A stretch of DNA of 64,000 nucleotides from Candidatus Amarobacter glycogenicus (GTDB taxonomy: Bacteria; Chloroflexota; Dehalococcoidia; Tepidiformales; Tepidiformaceae). Below the pieces are notes generated by a model. That model made no database searches, was not told the origin of the DNA, and saw nothing but the letters and a program-made list of their open reading frames with translations. The DNA lies in assembly GCA_016719395.1 (NCBI GenBank), contig JADJZF010000004.1, forward strand, positions 62,001 through 126,000, given 5' to 3'. Position 1 is the stretch's first letter; every line of letters begins with the position of its first letter. Positions 52,551-63,954 of the stretch are shown here, piece after piece. A program made the position numbers and the translations under genes.

Positions 52551-53171
52551 ATGAACGCTGCCAGCGGCGGCGCGAGTACTCCGGGCCTGGCTCCACTTCC
52601 GGCCTCGCTGTAATCGTCGTCGCCGTCGCTGCCGCCCTCTGGTACTTCGAATTCCGCGATTCCGGCGGCAGTTCCTCCGCTATGGGAGCGGGTAGCGGCT
52701 TCGGCATCATCGAACTCGAAGACGGGCTCAACCCTCACCACAAAGTCGCCTGCTGCCCGCGAAGGCCGCGCCGCTTGCCCAACTTCCGCCTCCCGCGCCT
52801 CGGCGAAGAGTAGCCGTCACCCTCGTCGACTACCGCGGCAGCTTCTGTCCTCCTCAACTTCTGGGTGGGCGGTGCGGCCCCTGCCGCGATGAGACGCCCG
52901 ACCTCCAGTCCTTCCACGAACACCATTCCCAGGACGGCCCGTCATCATCGGCGGAACCAGCAGGATCACCGCCGCCGCCGCCGCCGATTTTGTCGACGAG
53001 TTTGGCGTCACCTTATACTGTTGCCCTCGATGCCTCTGAATAGCTTCCGCCGCATATGGCGTCGGCCTGCATGCCCATCAGTTTCCTTGTCCCTGGCGGG
53101 CCATCGAACAGGTCTACTTCGGCCGCCCCACCGAAACCCAGTTCGCCGAACTCGAGGCGAGACTCCCGTGA
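52551..53171 (+). pseudogene. TlpA/ResA-like thiol-disulfide protein, heavily frameshifted
   Basis: Reassembled from three frames: an N-terminal anchor SGLAVIVVAVAAALWYFEFR, then LPNFRLPRLG, VTLVDYRG, VLLNFWVG and the redox site, readable as CGPCRDETPDLQSFHE near 52875. Later come PVIIGG and DEFGVTY, with FGRPTETQFAELEARL close to the stop. This is the membrane-anchored thioredoxin that reduces apocytochrome c. The stop overlaps the ResB start. Reading needs many indels. Confidence 0.7.
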
Positions 53172-54890
53172 CGGCCAACCTTCGAGTGGCACCGCGGAAC
53201 TTGAACTCAGCTCCTCAGGCTGCCCATGTACTGCCTGGCAGCTCCTGACGAATGTGAAGTTCGCCCTCTTCCTCGTCGGCCTCGCGCTCGCTGGCCGGCC
53301 CGTCGGCACGGTCATCTCTATATTCCTCGCCGATGCGCGGTAACCTCGCCGCCCGCTCCGCCTGATGGAGCTCTGGCGCGACATCTGGGCACCGCTGATC
53401 GCCTGATGGATGGCCTGCAGCCCTTCGATGTCTTCCATTCAGCCTGGTTCAACGGCCTTCCTGGCGGCTCATCATCGTCGCCGTCACCGTCTGCACCAGG
53501 AGCTGTTTCCGGCCGACCTGGCGCAGCGTCCAGCGCCCTATATCAGCGTCGCCGAGGGCTAGCTTCGAACGCGCCCATCACCGCGCCGCCTTTCACCCAC
53601 GAGGGCGGCGCTGCCGCTGTCGAGGCCATGCGCTCGCAAGCGTCGCTACAAGGTAATTCGCGCCGAGGAGCGAGACGGCACGGCCTACCCTCTTCGCCGA
53701 CCGCTTCGGCTGGAGCCATTACGGCACCTTCCTCAGCCACCGCGCTGCTCATGCTCCTCGTCGGCGCACCTCATCACCATGGCCGGCTTCGACCGCACCT
53801 TCGTGTTCGCGGGAAGGTTTCCGAAAACGGCTGTCTTCGATGAGGCCCACCCAACCAGCCTTCATCATAAGTGAACGAGGCCCTATCGCGGTCTCGATGC
53901 GGAGAACAACGTCATCGACTACTACAGCCTCATCGATATCCGCTGCGGCGACGAAGTGAAGGCCTGCAAGACCAGCGTGAATGACCCCGCCACGCCTTCG
54001 GCTAAGGCTACCCACTCAGGCCGCCTGGTTCAACGACATCGCCCACTTCCGCATCACCAATGCCGATGGCCGCCATTCCTTAGATACCAACCTCGACTTC
54101 AACAGCGAAAAACCACCGCCGTGCCCCCGTTTGTCGTCACTTGGCGCTCAGGCCAGCGAACCCTTCCGCGACATGATCCCCAGAGGGCACTGATCCCGGC
54201 GAAACCGACTCCCGTGCCCGATGACAGCGCCACCGCCACCCTTCGTCTTCCCCTTCGCGCCTGGCGCCACCACTCTATCTGGCTTACGAAATCACTTGGC
54301 GCGTCCCGATGGGCGTATGGTCCCTCCTCATCGTCGGACCTTGAACTGGACCAGCGCGGATTGCGCCCGGCGAATCCGTTGTCGCCGGCTCAATGCCGCA
54401 TCACCCCTCGCTTCGGCCACCTCTATCCCGGCAATCCAGGTCCTCGACATGCCCGGGGCCACCGATCTTCGCCGGCGCCACTTCCGTCCAGATGCCAACC
54501 ACTCCTGATGGCACCCCCGCTAGCCTCTACATCGCTGGAATCTCTGGGGACAACGTGATCCTGGGTAGCGACTGCCTGAGCCAGACCGTCGGCGGCTACA
54601 CTCTACACCTTCCGCGGCCAGGTCGAGGCGTCCGGCGTCAGCGTCCGCCGCGACCCCGGCGATACGTCCATCTGGCTGGCCGCGGCATGGCGATGGTCGG
54701 CCCTACCATGACCTTCTACGTTCCCGCCGGCGGCCCTGGGTGAAGGTCAAACGGCCCGCACCCGGCATGGCAGGCATCGCCGAGAAGACCACCCGCCTGG
54801 GCCGCGAGATGCGTCTCATGGGTGCCCAACTCGGCTTCGCGCGACGCCCTCCAGGACGGCGACACCAGCCGCGGGCGAGTAGTCTCCGCT
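53168..54890 (+). pseudogene. ResB-like cytochrome c biogenesis protein, heavily frameshifted
   Basis: From GTG 53168 the stitched product shows the ResB pattern: CWQLLTNVKFALFLVGLALA, WMDGLQPFDVFHSAWFNGL, AAVEAMRS then FGWSHYGTFLSH-like TM region, NVIDYYSLIDIRCGDEVKAC, QAAWFNDIAHFRITNADGR, PGATDL and, near the end, AAAMAMVG-TMTFYVP followed by basic tail. ResB works with CcsA in system II haem attachment. It directly follows the TlpA-like gene. The CDS cannot be read as given, and its end is uncertain. Confidence 0.7.
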
Positions 54891-55844
54891 CCGGCCCGGG
54901 CTTTTTCGCTGACGGTCTGCCGCTTCCTCCGTACTGCCGCCCGCCGGGACGCGGCCATGCGCCCCACCGGAGGCCCCCACGTCCTCCCTTCCCTTGCGCC
55001 CTCTGATGAGTCCCCTCAGTCCGCCTGCCTGGGCCGCCCAGCTCATCCTTCACTGCTCCGAGAGTTCCCCGCATCCCGAGCAACAACCCTTCAATTCTTA
55101 CGGCGACCACCTTGACACGTCCGTGCACGCATCCTGTTGAGAATCTCTGTTGTCTTCGCTCTGAATACTTTGAACCGGTGGCGCGCGCCGCCGCTGTCAC
55201 GTCTATCTACTTCCTACGTCCTGCGCGCTTTGCGGCGGCTGGGCGGCCGACTCCTGGCCTGGCTGCGTCACGCGCGAACACGCTGATGTCGACATCGCCG
55301 CGCTCGAGCTGTGACCAGCGCGCACTCCTCGAACACCTGGCCGAGTGGAAACCTACATCGTCCACGATGAGGACGACACAGGCCATCGAGCGCCAGCACT
55401 GGCAGGCCAGCTTGTCCTCCCTGGCGATCTCCCCACGCTTCGCGAACGGTTTGGAGAACGCCGCCCTGGTCATGCAGTGGGTGAAGCATAACGCCGACAC
55501 CCAGGCCAGGCTGACGGCGGCGATTTCCCGAGTTCATCGTCAACCTGGCGCGCGGTACGGAATGGGTCTTCTCTCGCGATCCGCGGATCGCCCTCCCCGT
55601 CGCGTCTGCGTCCGCGAATCTCCTAATAGCTTCCCGCGCTCGTCCTGGAGGCCATCGGTTCCCCCATAAGGACAGCGAGCCTACTTCGGCCACCTGGAAT
55701 TCTGGCGCGCCCGCATTGATGTTCCGACTTCGAGGCGCTGGTGCTGTTGGCGGAAGCGACCGGCGGCGCATGGTTGCGGACACCATCGCGACTTGCACCC
55801 TGAGCACCTGAAGCAACCTCAATCCTCGGAAACCTCTACATCCT
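54891..55844. other. Unidentified coding remnant
   Basis: No single frame is long, but pieces on the plus strand look coding: ENAALVMQWVKHNADTQARL near 55455, then PEFIVNLARGTEWVFSRDP near 55535 and PALVLEAIG near 55635. Together they suggest one gene of unknown family ending just before the 55845 repeat. The 54891-55170 part holds no recognisable motif. The gene after ResB is often ccsA, but the pieces do not match it. Confidence 0.4.
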
Positions 55845-56330
55845 GAGGCGCGTTCCGGACACGCGCGTTTCTCGTCGGCACTGCCACAGCGTCTGCGTGA
55901 GCCGCTGCGTAGTAAGGCGTTTCCATCCGAGGGTGCGTCTGGAAGGGCGCGTTCGTGTCGTCCTCGCCGGAGCTTTCGACGCCAGCCGACCTTCCTGCCG
56001 ACAAAGCCACCGGCCATCCGAGCGTGCCCGAAAGGCGCGTTTACGCCGTCCCCGCTACGGCTCACTGCCGCCAGCGGACCGCCCGCCCACACGGCCACGC
56101 CGTCAGTCCTGAGGCGCGTCCGAAGGCGCGCTCCTGTCGGCACTCGCCACAGTGTCCGCGTGAGCTTCCGGGCAAGTAAGGCGTTTCCATCCGAGGCGCG
56201 TCCGAAGCGCGCGCCCGTGCCGTCCCTGCCGCGGATCACCGCCGCCAGCCGACCTCCTGCCACACAGTCACCGGCAAGGCCGAGGGTGCGCCGGAAGGGC
56301 GCGCGTCATGTCGCCCCCGGCACGGCTCTA
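55845..56330. repeat. Six-unit intergenic tandem repeat with higher-order period
   Basis: Core GAGGCGCGTCCGGAAGGGCG (consensus by eye) occurs at 55845, 55929, 56020, 56111, 56193 and 56282, 82 to 91 bp apart. Between cores, copies 1 and 4 share one spacer (GTAAGGCGTTTCCATCC), copies 2 and 5 another (CGCCAGCCGACC), copies 3 and 6 a third, so a three-unit block of about 265 bp is duplicated. The core is palindromic (GCGC...GCGC). It resembles no CRISPR: spacers repeat. Confidence 0.8.
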
Positions 56331-56599
56331 CCGCCGTGCCAGCGCTGACCGCGCCTGGTTCTCTGGGAGTCGAAACATTAAAGCGCGTGCTTCCCGCACT
56401 CTGCTCGGACGCGGCCTCCCGGTGCGCGTCAGCTTGTCCTGTTGCCCGGCGAGTTGTCGCGCCCACATCATGCGAATATCAGTGTGATTACCTCTTCCCT
56501 TCCTGGGGAAGAGTGAGGGCAGACCGATACGAAGCGCTCCTCCGCCTACCCTTTCTGTTCCTGCAGTTTTCGCTAATCCCGCCGGTCATCATCGCCGAG

Positions 56600-58310
56600 A
56601 AAGTCGTCGCAACCTCCGGCAAAGCCAACCGAGACGCACGTCCGCCGCAACGAGTGAGCGCCCGCTCGTCTCTCGGCGAGGGCCAGGCGCCGACGAGCGG
56701 TTGACGGCCGTGCCAAGCGCGGAAATCGAACGCCGCTCATCCACCAGGCGCGCAGCCGCTATCGGCAACGCCCTCGCCGAAGAACACCGTCGTCGTCACT
56801 CCCACTGCCAGTGCAAGATTCCTCTGCTACAATGCGCCCGTCCTCTCGGCGATCTGAATACTCCAACCACCGTTTTCCCCACCTCTCACGAAGGCTCTCG
56901 CCCACCAGCCTTCACATGAGTTGCACGGCCTCGTCACCGACCTCCAGGCCGATATCCGCACTTTACTTCCAATACGACGGCGACACTCCTGCGGATGCCT
57001 GCCGCGCCGTCTGCCAGGGCGGGCCACATCGTCCTCACCAACTCCCGGACATGCTGCACACAGCCATCCTTCTTCTCACCTGCAATTAAGTGGATGCATT
57101 CTTCGAGAGTCTCCAGTACGTCGTCAATGATGATATCCACAGCTACCGCGGCGTCTTCGGCAGCCAATTGGCGAACGTCCTCTCCGCCGCTCAAAGCTGA
57201 ATCTGCCAGTTCTACGGCGCTGACCCCACCTTGCCCATCCTCTCTCTGCTCAGCCACCATCGCGAACCCCGGCGAGCTCGCCACTGCTCCTCGTCGGTGA
57301 TGTGACGTCGAACTGATCGACGACTACCACAAAGGCCCGGCGAGTTCAAGCCGTCGTCATCCCACAACCTCTGAATGTAAACCGAGCTCGGAATCCGTTA
57401 ATCCTGGTTCGTACCCGCTCATGATATCATGGCAGAGGTCATCCGCCCTGTATCCAGACCATCGTTCTCAGCCCCAGCCAACCGCCGCGCTGAACTGCTC
57501 CTGACTCACCCAGCGACAGCCCGCAGAAGTCAGTTTCAGCGACCTGGGCGTGTCTGTTTGGCTACCGCGGCGGTTATTTCTCGAACGAGCGCCGGGCAGT
57601 CGAAAAGGGTGCGCGGGGGCACCATCCGGCATGGCCAACCACCGCGCTCGAACTCGGCATCGATATCGGCGGGCTTTAGCGCGAGTGCTGCCGAACGGGC
57701 ACTTGGCTTCAGCCGGCGGTTAGTCTTTCTGGTAACAGTTCGTTGCGCGGACGTAGCGCGAATCAGCCTTCTTCAGCCCCGCCGCCTTCCTCCGGAATTC
57801 AGTTTGACCACATCGTCGTTACCCACTCCGACTTCGTTTTCGAAGGCGCAGTTTGGTTCGCAGCCCATCATCGATCCCGACAACTTTGTTAGCGGCTGAA
57901 TACGGCGTGCTGCCTTGAACTTCTTCACGGTTTACAGGCCCCTTACGCGTTAACATTGGTGAACCGCTTGATCTCGGGCCATGACGGCAAGCCGTCCAGA
58001 AGGCGAACAACCGCTACTTACTTGAAGAGCGCGAGGTGTATCCGCCGAACACGCCAGCCTCCGCAACGCCAGCACTGACAATAACTTCGTCATCAACAAC
58101 AGCGCCATATCTCGCGCCGTTACCGGGCAGTGCGATCGCCTGAAAGTTCCTCCCTTTCATCCATTGGTGATGCTGGTTTGATCCATCGCGGCTGGGTGGT
58201 GCCAGGTTTAACACCGGACTGGGAATGGCGCAAAGGCTTTCGTCACCCCGGTCGCCGTCAGATCATTTTCACAATCGATGCCCAGCCGTGGCAGTCGAAC
58301 CTCAGCGCCT
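56600..58310 (+). pseudogene. DEAD/DEAH-box helicase (MrfA/YprA-like), heavily frameshifted
   Basis: Stitched frames show the helicase order: VVVTPTASA (motif I, with the GKT corrupted), ELHGLVTDLQADIRT, YDGDTPADA, GHIVLTN-DMLHTAI, FESLQYVV-DDIHSYRGVFGS (motif II), CSATIANPGELATA-like region near 57240, then GYRGGYF and ALELGIDIGG (motif VI side). These match Hrq1/MrfA-type helicases with a C-terminal DUF1998 region. Substitutions as well as indels are present, so the read quality is poor. Confidence 0.72.
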
Positions 58311-58319
58311 GATTCTTCC

Positions 58320-58980
58320 GACACCCCGGGCGCCGCCGCCTATCGTTGACGACATGGCGCTTTAAGTCGCTATCACCTTCCCGCGCTGATCCTCGCAACC
58401 GTTCGTTGTCTGCCGAGGAGAACGCTGGCTAGGGCAAAGATTTCACATCCCTGAGGCGAACCATCAACCACACCACGGTGCCACTTACTCACCTTCGATA
58501 AAAAGGCAACTAATTATCTTGACTTCGTTAATAACGCTTAAAGGGCCTTCCTTCCGGAGACCAGCGAATCTCAGTTTTCGCAACCTCGCCACTCTTCTGC
58601 CTCTGCGGATGGCGCGCCATATCGGCGAAACGTCCAGGTGCGCGCGCGTTGGGCACGCCGAACTCCCGACTGCTCTACCGGTACAGACGGGGCGCCCTGA
58701 TGGTCGGAACCTGCCGGAGGTGCCCTTCAGTCCACGACCGGCTGCTTGTAGTTTTCCGGCCTGGCGCTGGTGAAGGCGTGCGGATGGAGAATGGCCACCT
58801 TGGCTGCGTCGGTGGTTTCTTAGGTGGCCCATGAGCCTTGGAACATGCTGCTGCCTGTCTTTTGAAAGTGGGTCTAGTGGCCTGGTGGAGCTAGCTGGTC
58901 TTGAGTGGTTTGATTCAGCTTGGGAGGCAGCACTTCCGCCTGCTATCCTACGCTGCAGCGTCAGTTCGCCAGCCTCAGAG
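58320..58980. other. No recognisable gene
   Basis: About 660 bases between the helicase remains and the cca remains. Stop codons are dense in all frames, and base composition is less GC-rich than elsewhere. It may hold the helicase C-terminus and the end of cca, but I could not recover any motif. Confidence 0.6.
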
Positions 58981-58989
58981 CAACCAGAA

Positions 58990-60250
58990 CGCTGTCGTTC
59001 CTTCTGTACTACGTTGATCCAAGGCCCCGGCCTGGTTTGTCATTGCAAACGTGGTCGTCCCTCCAGTGGAGCAGGTTCGCCTTCCACAACGATTTTGCTT
59101 CTTGGTTTTTGATCCAGCTCGCGGGCGTGAGATTCCAGCAGGTCAGGTACTTCCGCGTCGCTGTAATGCGGGGTGGTTCGCGTTATCCGCAGCGTTTGGG
59201 AGCGATGTGCGCCAGCGCCCCGGCGACGGAAGGTAACGCCGCATCGATCGGGATCGTCGCCCGGACGGCCTAACCAGCGTGCTGGCGCACCAGCACCGTG
59301 ATCGCTGGTGACACCTGAAGAGCTTCATCCCACGCTCCAACAAGGTACTCCGCCAGTTCCGCCCCGGCGGTCTCGTGCCGGCAGAAGCCCCAATCGCCAT
59401 TCGCCTTCGTGGCGCACGGCTGGCTTCCCTAGGTCGTCAGCAGTGCCGCCCAGCGCCGCACCCGCAGCGTCTCCGGCGCCGTCGTGATCGCCTCCACGCG
59501 TCGCCACATTGTGCCCAGACGTTACGAACCGGTGGAAGCGGTTCGGTTTACAGCCAATTATCAACAGTCCGGCAGCGCAACGCATGCGCGCGGCCGCCCG
59601 AAGGGACTCGGCCGTCCGCGGCGCCGCGCAGCAGCTTGTCCAGCTCCGCCGCGACCCGTTCCCTGGAAAGCGTCGCGATCAGCCCCGCGGTCGTTTCCAT
59701 CCCCGCCAACGTGCCGGCCTGATCGCGAACCCCAGCTGATCGCGAAACGGACGCCTCGCAGGATGCGAAGCGGGTTCCTCCTGAACCGCCGCCCGGTTCG
59801 CCCACGGCCCGGATGATTCCCGCCGCGCAGGGTCGGCTTCGCCGCCGTACAAGTCGAGCTTCGTCCGTGAACGCGTCCTCCTAAACGCGTTGATCGCGAA
59901 GTCCCGCCGCGCGAGGTCCTCCTCGATGCTCGAACCGAAGGTCACGTCCGGCCAGCGGGAACTGTCCGGTAGGTGTCTCCGCGGAATGCCGTGATTTGCC
60001 CACTTCCGCCCACGAGCGCGCCGATCGCCCCGAACCGCTTGCCGACGGTGGTCACCGGTGCGCCGAGCGCCCGGCTATCGCCTCGATCGCGTCCGGGTCG
60101 GCGTCGGTGCTGTAGTCCAGGTCTTTCGAGTCCTAGCCCCAGCAAGCGGTCGCGAAGCGCTCCCCGACCAGCCACAGTTCGTGGCCGCTGCCGCGGAACG
60201 CCTCGATGAATTGTTCGCGCCTGAGCCCCACCTCGCCAGTGTAGGTTCAA
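58990..60250 (-). pseudogene. CCA-adding tRNA nucleotidyltransferase, heavily frameshifted
   Basis: On the minus strand from about 60250 the pieces in order are EQFIEAFRGSGHELWLVGER, KDLDY-TDADPDAIEAIAG (catalytic DLD pair), VTTVGKRFGAIGALVGGSGQ, ITAFRGDTYRT, VTFGSSIEEDLARRDFAINA, then ATLSRERVAAELDKLLRGA, an HD-type piece DLGKPAVRHEGEW, and YSDAEVPDLLESHARELDQK. This is the class II CCA enzyme with HD domain. It is an essential gene, so its state must reflect sequence errors. Confidence 0.75.
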
Positions 60251-60391
60251 CCTCACCACGGAACACGGCCACATGAGCAGCGGCCCTCGGTCTGCGTAGG
60301 CGGTGCCCTTACGCGGCGGCCGAGTCCATACCCGCGTCTTCGCTGAAGGCGCTTTGTGGTTCAATCCGCCCACGGGGGTAGGCTCTTCCCA

Positions 60392-61200
60392 TGACATCAC
60401 CACAGCAAATCGAGATCCCGCCCGTCGCCCGATGACGTCCTCATGAAAGGCTGAAACCTTCGCCGTCATCGCTAGAACCGCCCCGGTCGTCTTGAACGCC
60501 ATCAACTGGACGATCCAGCGCCGCCTCTGGTGGGCCCTGGCGAGATGCCGAAAAGGATGACGACGTTAAGGCCGTCATCTCACCAGCAACGGCTGCGCGT
60601 TCTTCGCCGGCGGCGATATCCAGTCGACTCGCCACCGGACAAAGACCAAACGCCTCCGGCATGCAGATCAACCTCAAGATCTGGAGAGATGCAGAAGCCG
60701 GTCATCGCCGCGGTCCGGCGGCTACGCCGTCGGCGAGGCCACGAACTCGCCGGCATGTGCGACGTGACCGTGGCCAGCGAGGATGCCGCCGTCTTGGCGA
60801 ACTCCAGATTCCGCGCCACAGCTTCGGCCCGCCCATCCTGGTCACCCGTTCCTCACCGGCATCAAGCAGGCCAAGGAGATCCTGATGCTGGGCGAACGCA
60901 TCAGCGCCCAGGATGCCCTCCGCCTCGGCATCGTCAACCGCGTCGTCCCGGCCGATGAACTCCTGTCCACCGCCGAGGACATGGCCCGTAAGATGGCTGC
61001 CCTCCCCCAGAAGACTGTCCGCTCGAATAAGCTCCTGGTGAACCGCGTCTACGAACTCGCCGGATTTCACCAGGCCCTTGCCTACCGCGCCGACCCCACC
61101 ATCGCCGGCATCCCGGTAACACCGCCGCGGAACCGGACCCCCACCTCAACCTCCCGCGAACAGGGCTGGGAGGCATTCCGGCCTCGCGAGACGCGTCTAC
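60392..61200 (+). pseudogene. Enoyl-CoA hydratase/isomerase, frameshifted
   Basis: From ATG 60392, pieces MTSPQQIEIPPVAR, GCAFFAGGDIQ (oxyanion loop), KPVIAAVRG-AVGGGHELAGMCDVT and VASEDAAVLANS, then a clean block PFLTGIKQAKEILMLGERIS and AQDALRLGIVNRVVPADELL. The order and motifs are those of a crotonase of about 265 residues. At least five indels are needed. It is a different paralogue from the 4145 gene. Confidence 0.75.
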
Positions 61201-61307
61201 ACCGACTCTGGCGTACACGCCGTCCATGCGGTTGGGCGGGGGAAACAGCCCGCGCGCTCCCGCCGAAAAGGCGCCGCGGGGCTCGCCCCTGCGCTACCCT
61301 GGAAGGC

Positions 61308-61985
61308 GTGCGGCCGCTTCACCTCGCGTGGCGAACGCGCCGGCCTAAGACGAGATGGGGCTCCCCGCGGTTCCCTCAATCCCGGATACGAGCCCCGTCA
61401 ACATTGCCCCCAACTGATGAACACCCCATCGTCCGGCAGCGCCTCGAAGACCGTGAGGCTCGTCCCCGCGAAGTGGGGGCTCATCAAACACTGACACCCG
61501 TCGGTAAGAGGTGGCCGGGCTCATCAACGCCCGTGCCGAAGGGGGATCTGATACTCAGGGCCGCCTTCGCGATGCCTTCCGGGAGCGCCGCCGCACTCGT
61601 GCCCGCCGATGGGTTCTTCCGAGGGACCTGGCCGAAAGAGGCCCGCCAGCCACTCTGGTTTCACCGCCCCCCAACATGGGGCTCCTCCGGTTCGCCGGCC
61701 CCTATGAGTCCTGGTATCCCCAGCCAGGCGTGCGGCAGCGCACCTTCACGATAGTCACCACCCGCGCGAACGAAGCGTGATGCGGCCCATCCACGACAGG
61801 ATGCCGGTCATCCTCGAAGACGCTGCCGGACGCTGGTTGAACCCTGCCGAAAATGAGCCGGCTCACCTGAAGAGTTCCTCGTCCCCCCGCCGGATGACCT
61901 CCTGGTCTACCGCCCCGTCTCGCCCCTCCTCAACAGCCCGAAGAACGACTACCGGGGACTGCTGGAGGCGTGGACGGAGGGGTAG
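61308..61985 (+). pseudogene. SOS response-associated peptidase (SRAP/YedK/HMCES-like), frameshifted
   Basis: Start GTG 61308 with GGAAGG upstream; the expected initiator Met-Cys is followed by CGRFTSRGERAG. Pieces: SPVNIAPTDEHPIVRQRLED, INARAEG, PADGFF, TFTIVTTRANEA and MRPIHDRMPVILEDAAGRWL (catalytic HDRMPVI), then VPPPDDLLVYRPVSP and LNSPKNDYRGLLEAW. SRAP proteins crosslink to abasic sites through Cys2. Several one-base gaps break the frame, including one at the start. Confidence 0.78.
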
Positions 61986-62120
61986 TGGGCCGGGGAAAGA
62001 CGAGCCGGAGGATTGGGCCAACACCGCCGGCTCCATTTTCCGGGTGTCTCGCAGCGGTCGACGCGCCGGATAGGGCGGCGCGAGGTGCGCGTCCTACTCG
62101 CCCGGCGAATGCCAGCGCGT

Positions 62121-62953
62121 TCACCCGCTCCGCTTCAACCTCCCCGTCCGCTTGGCACACTCACCCATGCTGAACACCCAGACGCCTGCAGGATCATCAC
62201 GAACCCGCTGGCGGCGGATAAGGCCCCGATCGTCAGCCAGAGGTGCCGAACCCCTTGCCGTCGATCCAACGCGCTCCGGATCCCTTCGATGACGCGTAGC
62301 GAGCCGGGCTGAAGATGGACATCGTTGCCACGGTTCCGGCATGTCGCCCGCCTTGATGCTGATGCCCGAAATAGCACCAGTGCCGCCTGGATCACATGCG
62401 GTATCTCGCCCCGCGTTCCGGGTAGAGCAGCGGGAGCACCGCACCCAGATCCTGATCCGACGAGGTGAACCGCCACGCCACGAGCACCGCCGTCGCCGAG
62501 ACATAGTTCGCGTTCCCCATGTCCAGGTCGAAAACTAGGACGATGACCACCAGCACGACAGCCGTGTGCAGCAGCCCGTACACCAGTGAAAACAGCGCCG
62601 TCCCCACCATGTGCGTGCCCCGGCGGACTGGAGCCATGAACGTGTACTCGATCGTGCCCTCCCAGCGCTCCCAGCTGATCATCTCGCTCACCGTCTGGAA
62701 ACACCTCAAGGTAGTGCCAGACCACAGCGTAGATCGCGCCAGGAAGGGGATGAACGCGTCGACCTGCGCATCGGCCAGTGCCTCCGTCCCGATCGCGCTG
62801 TTCGTTCCCTTCCTGGCGATGAGCACCACCGCGAGCTGTTCGCGATGGTGTACAGCACTCCACACCACCTCCACCCCAGTACCGCTTCACGAGGTTGATG
62901 TTCCGTTCGACGAACGCGTAGCTCGCCTTCAGTTCGTGGTATGCCAGGCTCAT
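62121..62953 (-). pseudogene. ABC-2 type transporter permease, frameshifted
   Basis: Starts MSLAYHELKASYAFVERNIN then LVKRYW at 62953. A second frame gives EMISWERWEGTIEYTFMAPV (the ABC-2 coupling helix motif), HMVGTALFSLVYGLLHTAVV and LVVIVLVFDLDMGNANYVSA; the end is AKRTGRLKRSG. This is an ABC-2 permease, probably with about six helices. It is downstream of, and partner to, the ATPase at 62995. Confidence 0.75.
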
Positions 62954-62994
62954 TTCGTCTCTGCCTCCTTGTCCGCGTCTTCCAGCTTCTTCGG

Positions 62995-63839
62995 TCACCG
63001 GAGGAAGACGTCCTCCAGCGATGCGGGGCCTCGCCGGGCTGGCGGACCTGTTCTTTCAGTGCCTGCGGGGGTGTTCAGGGCGACGATCCGCCCCCTTTAT
63101 TGTCCATCGCTGTCGTCAGGAGCTCGTCTGCTTCCTGCATGTCGTGGGTAGTCAGCATCACCGTCGCATCGTGCTTGTCCCGGATTTCGAGCACGGCCGC
63201 CTGCACCTCCCGCTTCGAATGGGGGTCCAGCCCGGTCGTCGGCTCATCCAGCAAGAGCAGCACCGGCGCCCGTCGGGAACGCCCGCGCGATCGCCACCTT
63301 CTGCTGCATCCCGCGCGACATGTCTTCCATCGGCGAACTGAACGAGCGCTCTTCGACGCCGAGCCGCGTCAGGATTTCGATCGCCTTCGAGCGCGCGAAG
63401 TCCGCATCCACCGAGTACAGCCGCGCCCCATACATCAGGTTCTCCATCGGTGACAGCTTCTTGAAGAACGACGCTTCCACCGAGACGCGGTTGATCAGCC
63501 GCTTCACCTTGAACTCGTCCCGCTCGACATCAGCCGAAGATGCGGACTCGGCCGGAGTCCGGCATCAGCAACGTCGACATCAGCCGGATGAGCGTGCTCT
63601 CGCCCGTGCCGTTAGGCCCGAGCACACCGAAGATCTCGCCCCGGTCACCGTGGGCGAGAGACATGGTCGACCGCCACCACGCGCTTCCGTTCCGCTGTCT
63701 TCCCGCGCAGCCGGCTGATGATGCCGGGCCCCTGCCGGAACACTTTGCTTACGTCGTCGACTTCGAGGGCGCGTGCCGCGGGATCGACCGTGATGGTCAC
63801 CCCCTGGAACCGGGATGGATCGAGCGTTTCCGCCGTCAT
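62995..63839 (-). pseudogene. ABC-2 type transporter ATP-binding protein, frameshifted
   Basis: Starts MTAETLDPSRFQGVTITVDP at 63839. Pieces: ALEVDDVSKVFRQGPGI, IFGVLGPNGTGKST (P-loop, read across a break near 63640), EFKVKRLINRVSVEASFFKK, SRGMQQKVAIARAF (signature), LLLLDEPTTGLDPHSKREVQ (Walker B), VMLTTHDMQEADEL (H-loop) and an end EDVFLR. A daunorubicin-type exporter ATPase. The substrate is unknown. Confidence 0.8.
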
Positions 63840-63903
63840 GCATGGACTCCTTGTGAAACGGGGAGAGCCGGCGGGTTCCTGGTATTCGAAGGGAAACAAG
63901 AAA

Positions 63904-63929
63904 CCGTGGGCGTTCGGTCTGGCCCACGG
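63904..63929 (-). terminator. Rho-independent terminator on the minus strand
   Basis: An 8-bp stem CCGTGGGC (63904-63911) / GCCCACGG (63922-63929) is followed, on the minus strand, by TTTCTTGTTT. It would end a gene entering from the right edge, before the ABC transporter operon. Confidence 0.6.
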
Positions 63930-63954
63930 CTGGTTATCGGCTTGCGATACTCGT

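Noticed and set aside
55845..56330. CRISPR array
   Set aside because: Cores are only about 20-40 bases of imperfect identity and the spacers themselves repeat; no cas genes.
58320..58980. Hidden RNA gene in the gene-poor stretch
   Set aside because: No tRNA, rRNA or other recognisable RNA motif was found by eye, and the poor read quality makes any fold unreliable.
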